A stretch of DNA of 64,000 nucleotides from Streptomyces sp. V3I8 (GCF_030817535.1 NZ_JAUSZL010000002.1:2170001-2234000), one strand, 5' to 3'; positions 1 to 8,959 are shown, numbered from the stretch's first letter. Notes: generated by a model from the letters alone, not told the origin. Made by a program: numbers and translations.

Positions 1-240
1 GGCGGAGCGGACGCGTCCGCGGTCGGGTGCGGCGCCGTCCTGCCCGGCGCGGGCCAGTTCGCCGCGTACGACCTCGGCCTGGGCGACGAGCGGCGGGTTC
101 TCGGTGCGCAGGCGCTCGACGAGTTCGGCGGCCAGGCGCAGCGACTGGGCCGCGTCCGCCCCCTGGTTGATCTCGATGCGGCCGTGGTCGCCGAGGTTGG
201 CGGGGCCGTTGACGTTGCCGTGGATGTTGAAGGTGCTCAT
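1..240 (-). CDS. Partial protein of unknown function with N-terminal NGP-x-N-x-G motif
   Basis: Only the first 80 codons are visible; the gene runs off the left edge. It starts at an ATG (base 240). Residues 5-24 read NIHGNVNGPANLGDHGRIEI, a glycine/asparagine-rich stretch that aligns without gaps to the C-terminal tail of the next gene upstream (314-1798). About 55 residues follow that look helical, with QSLRLAAELVERL and a charged region. No known domain is recognised in the visible part. The 73-bp gap and shared strand suggest one transcript with the upstream gene. A motif at opposite ends of two neighbouring proteins resembles amyloid-type adaptor motifs of bacterial receptor/effector pairs. 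That link is inference. Confidence 0.75.
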   Translation of the reverse strand, partial: MSTFNIHGNVNGPANLGDHGRIEINQGADAAQSLRLAAELVERLRTENPPLVAQAEVVRGELARAGQDGAAPDRGRVRSA

Positions 241-313
241 GTCTGGCTCCTGGTCGAGGTGCTGGTCGCCGTACGCGCGGACCGGGCGGGCGGAGTGCGC
301 CGGGCGGCGGGGG

Positions 314-1798
314 TCACGGCCCCGTCCCCTGCTGGCCGCCGCCCTGACCCTGCTGCTGGCCGCCCGCCATGGTGATCTGGCCCTGGTTGCCGATGTTGCT
401 GGGGCCGTTGATGTCCCCGGAGATGTTGTACGTCTGGGTGCTGATGATCTGCTGTGCCTTGTCGAACGAGCCGGTGTCGACGTTGTGGTCCTGGAGGAAG
501 CGCTCGGTCGCGACCAGCACGCCCTGCTGGAGGCGGAACAGGAAGTCCTGCGCGTCGGTCTTCTCCGAGTAGCCGGCCTGCGACCAGTCGCCGTACCTCT
601 CGCGCAGGCTGTCGGACGCCCCGTAGTCGTACACGGCGTGGTGTTCCCTGATCTCGCGGCGGGTCCTCGCCAGGGCACGGTCCGCCTCGCGCCGGTGGCG
701 GCGCCGGGTCCGCAGGCGCCGGACGGCGCCGCTGAGTTCGGGCCAGACGTGCGTGGTGGCGTACGTGAGAAGGTTCCACCAGCGTTCCGCGCGGGCCACG
801 GGCAGGGCGTCCACCCGGTGGAAGCGGCCGTGCAGCGGCGGGATCGCGTACGCGGCGACCTCCCAGGTGAGGCTGGGCCGGTGCAGGCGCGCCCGCAGGT
901 ACATGGAGACGATGGTCCGGCCGCCCTCGCCGACGCGTTCGAGGCAGAGGTACGTGCGCATGCCGGCGCCGGGGTTCTGCAGACCGGCCTGGACGAGCTG
1001 CCGGGGAATCTGGGCGCGGGGGCGGCCGGCGCGGTCGGGCAGCAGATCGGGCAGGTGGAGGACGTTGCTGCCGATCACGTAGAGGCGGTTCCTGGCGCGC
1101 AGCCCTTCGAGGCCCGAGACGCCCTCCATCTCACGGGCGACGTAGGTGTGCAGGTCGACGGCGTCGAAGGGGCGGACGGTGAGTTTGCCGCCGGTGGGCG
1201 AGTCCGCGGGCCTGCTGACGTCGATCGGCTGCCAGAGCGTCTCCTTGATCTTGTCGCCGCTGCCGACGAACGGGTTGGTGCGCTCCGCGGAGTCGGTGTA
1301 CGGGACGACGTTGGCCTTCCTGAGCTCGCGCAGCCGGTCCTCGGCCTCCGGTTCGACGGCCGGGGCGAGGTCCTCGGCCCTGGTCAGGGTGCGGTAGACG
1401 CCCTGGGCCGCGGCCCAGGCCCGTGCCTCGTGGCGGTGGACCAGCCACCAGGCGGCGGCCAGGACCGCGAGGGGTCCGTACACGGCGGTCGCCGCGAGTG
1501 ATCCGTACCCCTTGACGAGGGCGCCCACGCCGAAGAGCAGGGCGGCCCAGCCCGCGAGGAGGAGCCGGGCGAGCCGGCGGTCGAGCGCGGCACGGCTGCG
1601 GACGGCCACGCGCGCGTGCCGGGCGAGCGCGACGAGGTTGACGCCGAGGGGCGGGCCCATGGCGTTCAGGCCGTCCCCGGTGAGCCGGTGGTCGGCCTCG
1701 TGGGCGAAGTCCGTGTCGAGATGTACGGACGCGCACAGCCGTCGTGTGACCGCGTCCTTGCGCATCTGCGGCAACGCCGGCAACTGTCTTGCGGCCAT
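314..1798 (-). CDS. Two-TM membrane protein with C-terminal NGP-x-N-x-G motif, function unknown
   Basis: About 494 residues from the ATG at 1798; a second in-frame start lies 36 bp upstream behind a run of nine C on the plus strand. Two hydrophobic segments (about residues 77-96 and 101-120) form a hairpin. A large domain follows (about 150-390) that I do not recognise, then an Arg/Lys-rich helix. The tail holds NISGDINGPSNIGNQGQITM (458-477), followed by a Gly/Gln-rich end. The tail motif shares 10 of 20 identical positions with the N-terminus of the downstream gene. Probable role: membrane-anchored partner of that protein. Its function is unknown; a signalling or conflict role is inferred only from the motif layout. 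Confidence 0.8.
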   Translation of the reverse strand: MAARQLPALPQMRKDAVTRRLCASVHLDTDFAHEADHRLTGDGLNAMGPPLGVNLVALARHARVAVRSRAALDRRLARLLLAGWAALLFGVGALVKGYGSLAATAVYGPLAVLAAAWWLVHRHEARAWAAAQGVYRTLTRAEDLAPAVEPEAEDRLRELRKANVVPYTDSAERTNPFVGSGDKIKETLWQPIDVSRPADSPTGGKLTVRPFDAVDLHTYVAREMEGVSGLEGLRARNRLYVIGSNVLHLPDLLPDRAGRPRAQIPRQLVQAGLQNPGAGMRTYLCLERVGEGGRTIVSMYLRARLHRPSLTWEVAAYAIPPLHGRFHRVDALPVARAERWWNLLTYATTHVWPELSGAVRRLRTRRRHRREADRALARTRREIREHHAVYDYGASDSLRERYGDWSQAGYSEKTDAQDFLFRLQQGVLVATERFLQDHNVDTGSFDKAQQIISTQTYNISGDINGPSNIGNQGQITMAGGQQQGQGGGQQGTGP

Positions 1799-1835
1799 CC
1801 CGGTCCCCCCCCCACCCCGTAATCGCCCCATCACC

Positions 1836-2882
1836 CTATGGACACGGGGGGCCGTCTGTCCCGGAGTTGGCGGATGCGGCGGCGTCGCCGGCCAGCCGGA
1901 CCAGCTCGGTCACCGGCATCGAGCCGGCCGCCCGCCGTTCGCGCGCGAAGTCGCCGGCGAGGCGCTGCAGGAGTTCGTTGAGCGGGGTCGGTACGCCGTG
2001 CAACCGGCCGAGGAGGGCGATCTCCCCGTTGAGGTAGTCGGCCTCGATGGTGCCGGTGCCCCGGTCGAGCGACTGCCAGGACGAGCCGCCGCCCCGCTCC
2101 GGGCCGCCGTCGAGGGGCACGAGGCGCATCTTGTCGGCGCGGGCCTCCTTCTGCTCCGCGGCCGAGGCGTACGGGATGCCGGCGGCGGTGAGCACGGCCT
2201 CGCCCTCCGCGCGTACCCGGCGGTTGAGCGCGGCGGACTCCTCGCCGCCGGTCACGCCGCTGACCGCCTCGACGGCGTTGGCGAGGTTGGCGAGCAGTTT
2301 GGCGTACTGCCAGCGCGTCACGTCGGCCACCACCGGCGCCTCGAAGCGGGAGGTGGCCAGGTCGGCGGCGACGGCCCGCGCGGTGTCGTCCGTGCCGTGC
2401 GGGAAGCGGCCCAGGTGCAGGATGCCGGTGAGGGGCGTGCCGGCCGCCGACACCTCACCCGGCTCGACGAAGGTGGCGGGCAGCCACACGCACACGCCGT
2501 ACACCCGCCGGAAACGGCGCAGTGCGAGCCGCTGGCTCTCCACGCCGTTCTGGGCGCAGAACAACGGCAGCCTTGCGGCCGCCGTACCGCCGCCCGCGAC
2601 GGGTGCGGGTGCCCACGCGTCCAGCGCCGCCACGCTGTCCTGCGTCTTGACGGCGAGCACGAGGACGTCGTCCGCGCGCAGTTCGCCGAGGGCGCCGGGA
2701 CCGTCGACGGTGGGCAGCCGGTGGGTGCGCGGCCCCTCGGGCGTCACGAGCCGCAGTCCGCGCTCGCGCAGCGCCTCGTACTGGGCGCCGCGCGCGACCA
2801 GCACCACGTCGTGCCCCGACTCGGCGAGCCGGCCGCCGACCGCCCCGCCCACGGCCCCTGCTCCGATGATGATGTAGCGCAT
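1836..2882 (-). CDS. panE: 2-dehydropantoate 2-reductase (ketopantoate reductase) family
   Basis: A 348-residue ApbA/PanE-type enzyme. It would reduce ketopantoate to pantoate with NADPH in the cytosolic route to pantothenate and CoA. The N-terminus MRYIIIGAGAVGGAVGGRLA is a Rossmann dinucleotide fold with GxGxxG. A central region with FCAQNGVES and a C-terminal helical domain with the typical conserved Lys-rich KLLANLANAVEA segment follow. Length is slightly above the usual 290-310. It sits between an unknown membrane protein gene and a DUF1697 gene, all on the minus strand, so it is not in a pan operon. Streptomyces often have several paralogs, so it may act on another 2-keto acid. Confidence 0.85.
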   Translation of the reverse strand: MRYIIIGAGAVGGAVGGRLAESGHDVVLVARGAQYEALRERGLRLVTPEGPRTHRLPTVDGPGALGELRADDVLVLAVKTQDSVAALDAWAPAPVAGGGTAAARLPLFCAQNGVESQRLALRRFRRVYGVCVWLPATFVEPGEVSAAGTPLTGILHLGRFPHGTDDTARAVAADLATSRFEAPVVADVTRWQYAKLLANLANAVEAVSGVTGGEESAALNRRVRAEGEAVLTAAGIPYASAAEQKEARADKMRLVPLDGGPERGGGSSWQSLDRGTGTIEADYLNGEIALLGRLHGVPTPLNELLQRLAGDFARERRAAGSMPVTELVRLAGDAAASANSGTDGPPCP

Positions 2883-2931
2883 GGGTCCGAGCCTGCCACA
2901 GGCGCGCGGACGCCCGGCGGCCGGCCGCCGG

Positions 2932-3492
2932 TCAGCCGCCGGTCAGCTCGACGAGTTTGACGACGGTGTTCCAGTTGCGCGTGGTGGCGACGACGCCCTT
3001 CGTCAGCCGGGGCCGCGACAGGGCCTGCGCCAGTTCGGAGCGGCCGAGCCCGTCGGGCGCGTACAGGTAGAGGACGCGGTCGCCCAGGCGGAACTCCTCG
3101 GGCCGGAAGGCCTGCTGGTCGAGCGACCCGAAGCGGTCGGGTGCGACGGGCGCCGAGAAGTACGTCGCGTGCAGCTGCCTGGCCTCCAGTTCGGCGGCCG
3201 GGAACGGGCAGGCGTCGAGGACGGCCCGCAGGTACGCGTGGTCGCGCACGAGCACGTCGACCGGGAACCCGAAGTGCTCGGCGAGGGCCGCCGACACCTG
3301 CGCGGCGAGCGAGTCCGCGTCGCCGTGGCCGCTGGAGAAGACGGCGTTCCCGCTCTGCAGGTACGTGCCCACGTCGGCGTACCCGAGATCCTGGAGCAGG
3401 GTGCGCAGCTCGGCCATCGGCACTTTCCTGCTGCCGCCCACGTTGATTCCGCGCAGCAGCGCCGCGTACCTGGTCGTGCCCGTGGTCCCCAC
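2932..3492 (-). CDS. DUF1697 family protein
   Basis: A 186-residue protein of the DUF1697 family, whose function is not established. The family signature is clear near the N-terminus (RYAALLRGINVGG, then LGYADVGTYLQSGNAVF). The GTG at 3492 is chosen as start because a GAGGGG Shine-Dalgarno lies 6 bases upstream and the family normally begins a few residues before YAALLRG. The frame is open about 31 codons further upstream, but that stretch is low-complexity and unlike the family. The stop lies 49 bp before panE on the same strand, so the two may be cotranscribed. Confidence 0.85.
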   Translation of the reverse strand: MGTTGTTRYAALLRGINVGGSRKVPMAELRTLLQDLGYADVGTYLQSGNAVFSSGHGDADSLAAQVSAALAEHFGFPVDVLVRDHAYLRAVLDACPFPAAELEARQLHATYFSAPVAPDRFGSLDQQAFRPEEFRLGDRVLYLYAPDGLGRSELAQALSRPRLTKGVVATTRNWNTVVKLVELTGG

Positions 3493-3594
3493 CGTCGTCC
3501 CCTCGCTCGTCCGGCCACCCCGAGAGCGGCCGTCGTGCCCCGTGGGGGTGGGCACGACGGCCGCGGCCGTGGGCCGCCCCGGCAACGCAGGTTA

Positions 3595-3642
3595 CCGACC
3601 GGTCGGCCTGTCCGCGACCCCCGAGGAGCCGTTTTACATGTA
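3595..3642. promoter_or_regulatory. Candidate operator between DUF1697 and MMPL genes
   Basis: The divergent intergenic region holds a perfect 12-bp palindrome CCGACCGGTCGG (3595-3606) and, 28 bp further, the palindrome TACATGTA (3635-3642). A TTGACA hexamer (3755-3760) lies closer to the transporter. Palindromes before MMPL genes are often TetR-family sites, but no TetR gene is in this window. Binding is inferred. Confidence 0.3.
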
Positions 3643-3809
3643 GGGGGCGGCCATCCTCCTCAGTGCGGAGGCCGTGGGGTCCGGGGGGAGGAGGCCGCGG
3701 GGCCGGACTTCAGCAGAACGCACGAGGAGACCCCTTTATCCACGCCATACGTTCTTGACAGGAGGTGTCGGCGTGAGGCCGGCACCCGGAACAAGGGGGA
3801 AAGCCCGTC

Positions 3810-6080
3810 ATGGGGAACGGAGACACGCGGGTACGGGGCATAGCGGCCCGGGCCGGCGGCTGGAGCGCCCGGCACCGCTGGGCAGCCGTCGGGATCTGGG
3901 TGCTGTTCGTCGTTCTGGCGATGGGGCTCGGCTCGGCGGCGGGCACGGTCGAGCTCAAGGACAGCGAACAGCTCGGGGGCGAGACGGGACAGGCCGCGGC
4001 CATCTCGGAGCGGGCGGGGGTCGACGAGCCGGCCGGGGAGACCGTGCTCCTCCAGGGCCGGGACGCGGGCCTGAAGGCGACCGACACCGAGTTCCGCGCC
4101 GCCGTCGCGGCCGTGATCGAGGCGGTCGAGGGCACCGGCAGGGTGACCGACGTGACCTCGCCCTACGAGACGAGGACGATCTCGAAGGACGGCCGCAGCG
4201 CGCTGGTGCAGTTCGACATGCGCGGCGACGCGGACACGGCGGGCGAGCGGGTGGAGCCCGTGCTGAAGGCCGTCGAGAAGGTCCAGAAGGACCATGAGGC
4301 GCTGCGGATCGAGGAGATCGGCGGCGCCAGCATGAACAAGACGTTCGACGACGCGTTCGGCGACGACTTCCAGCAGGCCGAGTTCTCCGCCGTGCCGGTG
4401 GCCCTCGGCATCCTGCTCGTCGCGTTCGGCGCGCTGGTGGCGGCCCTGGTGCCGGTACTGCTGGCGATCACCGCGATCATGGCCACGATGGGCCTGATGA
4501 TGATCGTCAGCCATGTCCAGCCGATGGACGACACGTCCAGTTCCGTGATGCTGCTCGTCGGGCTCGCGGTCGGCGTCGACTACTGCCTGTTCTACCTGCG
4601 GCGCGAGCGCGAGGAACGCGCGGCGGGCCGGGACCCCGAGACCGCGCTGCGCATCGCCGCGGCGACCAGCGGCCGGGCCATCATCGTCTCCGGCGTCACG
4701 GTGTGCGTCGCGATGGCGGGCATGCTGTTCACCGGCATCGCCACCTTCAAGGCCATGGGCCTCGCCTCGCTGATGGTCGTGGCGGTCGCCATGGTCGGTT
4801 CGGTGACCGTGCTGCCGGCGGTGCTCTCGCTGCTCGGCACGCGGGTCGAGAAGGGCCGCATCCCGTTCCTGCACCCGGACAAGCGCCGCAGGAACAAGCA
4901 GGGCTCCGGCAACGGGTCCGAGGGCGGCAGCCGCTTCTGGACGAGCGTCCTGCGCGTGGTGCTGGCCAGGCCGGCGGTCTCGCTGGCCGTCGCGGGAGGC
5001 GTACTGCTCGCCATCGCGGCCCCCGCGCTCGGCATGAAGACCCAGAACCTCACGCTGGACCAGGAGTTCGGCGACTCGCTGCCGATCGTGGCGACGTACC
5101 AGCGGGTGAACGATGCCTTCCCCGGCGGTTCCGACCCGGCCGAGGTGGTCGTCAAGGCCGACGACATCAACTCCGCCGAGGTGAAGTCCGCCATCGCCGA
5201 CTTCCGCGAGCGGGCGGTCAGTTCGGGTGCCTCGCGCGGTCCGGTCGACGTCAAGGTGCACGACGCGCAGAACATCGCCTTCGTGTACGTGCCGTTGGTG
5301 GGCGGCTCCGACCTCGACAAGGCCGAGAAGAGCCTGACGATCATCCGCGACGAGGTCCGTCCCGCGACGCTCGGCAAGGTCGACGGAGTACAGGCGCCGG
5401 TCTCCGGCCAGGTCGCGGGGTCGAAGGACTTCAACGACCAACTCGGCAGCGCGGTGGCCCCGGTCTTCGTCTTCGTCGTGGTCTTCGCCTTCCTGCTGAT
5501 GCTGCTGTCGTTCCGCTCGCTGACGATCGCGATCACCTCGATCGTCCTCAACCTGCTGTCGGTCGGTGCGGCGTACGGCATCCTGGTCGCCGTCTTCCAG
5601 CACGGCTGGGGCGCGTCGCTGGTGGGCGCCGAGGGGGTCGGCGCGATCATCACCTGGCTGCCGCTGTTCCTCTTCGTGATCCTCTTCGGGCTCTCGATGG
5701 ACTACCACGTGTTCGTGGTCTCGCGGATCCGTGAGGCGCGGCTGCGGGGGCTGACGACGCGGGACGCCATCCAGCACGGGGTGGTCACCACGGCCGGTGT
5801 CATCACCAGCGCCGCCGTCATCATGGTCGCCGTCTTCGCGATCTTCGGCACGCTGTCCATGCAGTCCATGAAGCAGATGGGCGTGGGCCTCGCCGCGGCG
5901 GTCCTGATCGACGCGACGATCATCCGCGGTGTGCTGCTCCCGGCGGTCATGGCCCTGCTCGGCGAACGCAACTGGTACTTCCCGAAGTGGCTGAACCGCC
6001 TGCCGGACCTCAGCCACGACGAGTCGTTCGAGGAGCCGCCGTCGCCGCCGGCGGTCGCGGGGGAGAAGGTGAGCGTCTGA
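3810..6080 (+). CDS. MMPL/RND family transporter
   Basis: A 756-residue inner-membrane transporter of the MMPL branch of the RND superfamily; members export lipids, pigments or drugs using the proton gradient. The layout is classic: one TM helix (about 20-42), an extracytoplasmic domain, a block of five to six TM helices (about 190-345), a second extracytoplasmic domain (about 410-540), and a second TM block to about 730. The repeated GLAVGVDYCLFYLRRERE and GLSMDYHVFVVSRIREAR elements are the conserved TM4/TM10 signatures with their proton-relay Asp. The ATG is preceded by AAGGGGG. The substrate cannot be read from the sequence. A strong bidirectional terminator follows. Confidence 0.92.
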   Translation: MGNGDTRVRGIAARAGGWSARHRWAAVGIWVLFVVLAMGLGSAAGTVELKDSEQLGGETGQAAAISERAGVDEPAGETVLLQGRDAGLKATDTEFRAAVAAVIEAVEGTGRVTDVTSPYETRTISKDGRSALVQFDMRGDADTAGERVEPVLKAVEKVQKDHEALRIEEIGGASMNKTFDDAFGDDFQQAEFSAVPVALGILLVAFGALVAALVPVLLAITAIMATMGLMMIVSHVQPMDDTSSSVMLLVGLAVGVDYCLFYLRREREERAAGRDPETALRIAAATSGRAIIVSGVTVCVAMAGMLFTGIATFKAMGLASLMVVAVAMVGSVTVLPAVLSLLGTRVEKGRIPFLHPDKRRRNKQGSGNGSEGGSRFWTSVLRVVLARPAVSLAVAGGVLLAIAAPALGMKTQNLTLDQEFGDSLPIVATYQRVNDAFPGGSDPAEVVVKADDINSAEVKSAIADFRERAVSSGASRGPVDVKVHDAQNIAFVYVPLVGGSDLDKAEKSLTIIRDEVRPATLGKVDGVQAPVSGQVAGSKDFNDQLGSAVAPVFVFVVVFAFLLMLLSFRSLTIAITSIVLNLLSVGAAYGILVAVFQHGWGASLVGAEGVGAIITWLPLFLFVILFGLSMDYHVFVVSRIREARLRGLTTRDAIQHGVVTTAGVITSAAVIMVAVFAIFGTLSMQSMKQMGVGLAAAVLIDATIIRGVLLPAVMALLGERNWYFPKWLNRLPDLSHDESFEEPPSPPAVAGEKVSV

Positions 6081-6104
6081 CCGGCCGTTCCGCACGGAAC
6101 GGCA

Positions 6105-6150
6105 GAACGGCCGTGGGGCCGGAGCACCCGCTCCGGTCCCACGGCCGTTC
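6105..6150. terminator. Bidirectional terminator between convergent genes
   Basis: A 21-bp stem (arms 6105-6125 and 6130-6150, one G-T wobble) with the loop ACCC lies between the MMPL gene and the convergent CDP-alcohol phosphatidyltransferase gene. There is no U-tract, as is usual in high-GC actinomycetes. Confidence 0.8.
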
Positions 6151-6204
6151 CCCGCCGGTTCCCCCGTCGGCCTCCCCCGTCGGCCCCCGGCAGTCCCCCG
6201 TCGG

Positions 6205-7248
6205 TCAGGCCGCGGTGGCGACCTCCTCACGGTCGAAGGAGTCGATCGTGCGCGTGAAGTCGCGGGTGGAGAGCAGCAGTTTGTAGATGATGGCGAGTTC
6301 GAAGACGAGGAGCAGAGCTCCGGAGACGACGGTCGCCTCGATGACCGAGTCGAACAGCGGGCCGAGGATGAAGACACCCATCTGGAACTCGATACCGCTC
6401 ACCAGGTGGGTACGGATGCGGTGGCGCAGGAAGAAGGAGCGGGCGCGGAGATAGACCGGGAAGCGGTGCCGGAACTCCTGGTGGAGGTCGATCACCCGGG
6501 CTGGCGTCCTCGCCTGCGTCTGTGCCTCGGTCTCCGCCTCCGTTGCCGCTCCTGCCGTCGTTCCCGCTTCCGCCGCCGTCGTCTCCTCGGTCGCCGCCGC
6601 CACGGCCGCCGCTGCCGGTGCGGCCGTCGCCGCCTGGCGGATGTCCTGTTCGATGTCCGCCTCGGGGTTGTTGCGGAGCAGGTCCTCCATGAAGGCGAGT
6701 TCCGCGGAGTTCTCCGCGCGCCGGGCCTCCCGCACCCGCGACTTGATCTGCTTGCGCATGGTGTGGCGGATCTTGAAGATCTCCAGGCCGTTGATGTAGC
6801 GCAGCGTGTCGAGGAAGACGACGGCCGCGGCCAGCCAGATGTAGATCGTCTCGCCGGTGCGGTCGTACTGCCCGGCCATCAGCGCGACTCCGCACACCGC
6901 CACCCGGATGCGGTCGAAGACGAAGTCCAGCCAGGCGCCGAAGACGGACCCCTGGCCGGTGAGACGGGCCACCTTCCCGTCCATGCAGTCCAGGATGAAA
7001 CTCAGGTGATAGACGAACGCGCCGGCGACCAGCCACCGCCAGTCACCGAACGCGAAGAACGCCGCCGAGACCAGGCCGAGGAGGAACGCGCCCCAGGTGA
7101 TCTGGTTCGGTGTGATCCGCGTGTACTTCGCGGTGAGCCGCACCAGCGGGGTGGCGACCGGGTCGACGAGAAGCACGGTCCACCAGGCGTCCCGCTTCTT
7201 CTCGGTGATGCGGCGCACCTCTGCGAGGGGCGGTATGTCACGGCGCAT
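6205..7248 (-). CDS. CDP-alcohol phosphatidyltransferase family membrane protein
   Basis: A 347-residue integral membrane enzyme of the CDP-OH-P transferase family, which moves a phosphatidyl or phosphoalcohol group from a CDP-activated donor to an alcohol acceptor. The signature DG-x2-AR-x8-G-x3-D-x3-D is complete (D90, G91, A94, R95, G104, D108, D112). About six TM helices are visible, two of them after the low-complexity insert. That insert, about residues 215-260, consists mainly of Ala, Thr and Glu and separates the core from the C-terminal TM pair. The acceptor alcohol is unknown. The gene stands alone, with a long upstream region carrying CGTTATC repeats. Confidence 0.88.
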   Translation of the reverse strand: MRRDIPPLAEVRRITEKKRDAWWTVLLVDPVATPLVRLTAKYTRITPNQITWGAFLLGLVSAAFFAFGDWRWLVAGAFVYHLSFILDCMDGKVARLTGQGSVFGAWLDFVFDRIRVAVCGVALMAGQYDRTGETIYIWLAAAVVFLDTLRYINGLEIFKIRHTMRKQIKSRVREARRAENSAELAFMEDLLRNNPEADIEQDIRQAATAAPAAAAVAAATEETTAAEAGTTAGAATEAETEAQTQARTPARVIDLHQEFRHRFPVYLRARSFFLRHRIRTHLVSGIEFQMGVFILGPLFDSVIEATVVSGALLLVFELAIIYKLLLSTRDFTRTIDSFDREEVATAA

Positions 7249-7394
7249 AGGTCAACTTCCCAATGTTCGTTTCGAGTTCACCTCACGCTAGAAAGGTGTT
7301 CGGAGAAAGAACAAGAAGAGGCCAGCGCAACCTTCTGCGGAGGTCGGCCGTCGTACTCAATAACCTGGTCCCTGACCTGACAGGATGGACCCTG

Positions 7395-7431
7395 CGTTAT
7401 CCGGTCGTTATCGAATGACCTTCCCGTTATC
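7395..7431. repeat. Three CGTTATC direct repeats upstream of the phosphatidyltransferase gene
   Basis: The heptamer CGTTATC occurs at 7395-7401, 7406-7412 and 7425-7431, all in one orientation, in a stretch richer in A/T than its surroundings. The rest of 7249-7534 holds no convincing gene. The array is a candidate binding site for a repeat-recognising regulator of the gene starting at 7248. Confidence 0.45.
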
Positions 7432-7534
7432 CAAAGTGCGCCATGGCTTCACCAATTCCGCGCAACCGTGACCCGGGGGATTTCCGGGTTCGCTGACGGT
7501 CACCGGATCAGGTCCCGGTCAGCCCCTCGAAGGC

Positions 7535-8755
7535 TCATCGGCGCCCTCGGGGAATTTCCGCCTCGATGAGGTCCGCGGCGCGCGAGGTGCCGCCTTCGGC
7601 CGCCATCTCCGCCTGGATCCTCTTGAGGTTCCGCGCGGCCTCCGGGTCGTCGGCGATCGCGAGGACGGCCTCGCGCAGGGCGTCGGCGGTCGCCTCCTCC
7701 ATCGGCAGGTACCGGGCGACGCCGAGCGACCGGAGCACGTCCGCGTTGCCGAACTGGTCGACGGCCTGGGGTACGCAGACCATGGGCGTGGCGGTCGCCA
7801 TGCCCTCCTGGCTGCCGCCGGCTCCGGCGTGCGTGACGAAGGCGTCGGCCTGCTTGAGGATCGCGAGCTGCGGGACCCAGTCGTGGACCTCCACGTTCGC
7901 CGGGAGCTCGCCGAGTTCGGCCGGGTCGACGTGCTTGCCGATCTGCAGCACGAGGTGCCAGCCGGGCAGGTCGCCGAACGCCTTCACGCACGCACGGTAG
8001 AAGGCGGGCTGCTTGGTGAAGCTGGAGCCCAGCGACACGAGGACGACGCGTTCGGCGCCGTCGGGCCGCCGCCATGCGCCCTGGGCGGTGCGGTCGCCCT
8101 GGCAGGCGCCGACGAACGTGTACACGGACTCGTCGACCCGGTCGGCGTTCGGCTGGAGCGCCTTCGGGATCAGGACCAGGGAGCGGTCGGGGCGGCCGCC
8201 GAACGAGTCGGGGTCCAGACCGACCCCGTTCTCGTCCAGCCAGGCCTGGAAGCGGGCGTAGTACGCGCGGCCCCGCTCGGTCCGCTTCGGCTCCGCCCAC
8301 ATGGGTGCGGCGACCTCCTCCTCGTACCCCTCCCAGGCGACGAGGTTCGGCGAGAGCGAGACGGCCGGGACGCCCCAGCGGTGGGCGAGGACGCGGGCCG
8401 GGTACGAGGTGATGTCGTGCAGTACGAGGTCCGGCTCGTCGCCCTCGTACGCCGCGACGAGCTGCGGGAGCGCCTGGACGGCGTCCGCCAGGAAGGGCTC
8501 CACGTTGTCCAGGAGCGTGGTTCCCCAGGCCGCGGGGTCGTCGTCGGGTGCCGGCAGCGTCGACTTCCACAGCTTCGGCTCGGCGCCCGTCTCGGCGACC
8601 TTGCCGGCGAAGGCGGGCGGGATCGCGTACGTGACCCGGTGCCCCCGGGCGACGAGCTCCCGGATCACCTCCAGGCTCGGGTTCACGTGCCCGTGGGCGG
8701 CGATGGAGAACATGGCGATGTGGGCGGGGGTGGGGGTGAGGCGTGGGGTGGTCAT
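7535..8755 (-). CDS. mgt: OleD-type macrolide glycosyltransferase
   Basis: A 406-residue GT1-family enzyme that closely matches what I remember of Streptomyces OleD/Mgt. These enzymes transfer glucose from UDP-glucose to the 2'-OH of macrolide sugars and inactivate the drug. The N-terminal acceptor domain has [18 protein letters not shown] with the catalytic His (about H21). The C-terminal donor domain has [17 protein letters not shown] and the [12 protein letters not shown] nucleotide-sugar motif. Length is normal. No polyketide genes are nearby, so a resistance or detoxification role is more likely than biosynthesis. A ketosynthase-free neighbourhood and single-gene unit fit the orphan mgt genes of other streptomycetes. 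Confidence 0.92.
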   Translation of the reverse strand: MTTPRLTPTPAHIAMFSIAAHGHVNPSLEVIRELVARGHRVTYAIPPAFAGKVAETGAEPKLWKSTLPAPDDDPAAWGTTLLDNVEPFLADAVQALPQLVAAYEGDEPDLVLHDITSYPARVLAHRWGVPAVSLSPNLVAWEGYEEEVAAPMWAEPKRTERGRAYYARFQAWLDENGVGLDPDSFGGRPDRSLVLIPKALQPNADRVDESVYTFVGACQGDRTAQGAWRRPDGAERVVLVSLGSSFTKQPAFYRACVKAFGDLPGWHLVLQIGKHVDPAELGELPANVEVHDWVPQLAILKQADAFVTHAGAGGSQEGMATATPMVCVPQAVDQFGNADVLRSLGVARYLPMEEATADALREAVLAIADDPEAARNLKRIQAEMAAEGGTSRAADLIEAEIPRGRR

Positions 8756-8820
8756 GCGGGGACCTTAGGCGAGACGAGACGTCTCGTACAACCGATTATC
8801 CGGGGCCGGGTCGTTCGTGG

Positions 8821-8895
8821 GGTGCGGGTGCAGGCGCGGGTGCGGGTGCGGGCGCGGGAAGCCGCCTGCTTTCAGGGGCGCGGGGAACTGCGCGA
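8821..8895. repeat. Low-complexity GGTGCG tract plus a copy of the dispersed palindromic element
   Basis: Bases 8821-8858 are a degenerate tandem of GGTGCG/GGCGCG units. Right after it (8874-8895) is one arm of the dispersed element AGGGGCGCGGGGAACTGCGCG. It lies between the sugar-binding gene end and the mgt start. The rest of 8756-8959 shows no gene. Confidence 0.65.
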
Positions 8896-8959
8896 TCGGC
8901 CCCCGCCGGCCCGCACCCGACGAACGACCCGGCCCCGCGGGCCCGCCGCGGGCGAACCG

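Noticed and set aside
3755..3810. TTGACA followed by AGGAGG-GTG as an alternative start of the MMPL gene
   Set aside because: The GTG at 3773 is not in the transporter frame, and the ATG at 3810 has its own AAGGGGG site.
3660..6377. A 905-codon minus-strand frame opposite the MMPL gene
   Set aside because: Composition is His/Asp/Arg-rich shadow protein; the plus-strand frame has clear transporter motifs.
8821..8858. A possible minisatellite or CRISPR-like array
   Set aside because: The units are 6 bp, degenerate and without spacers; simple low-complexity DNA.
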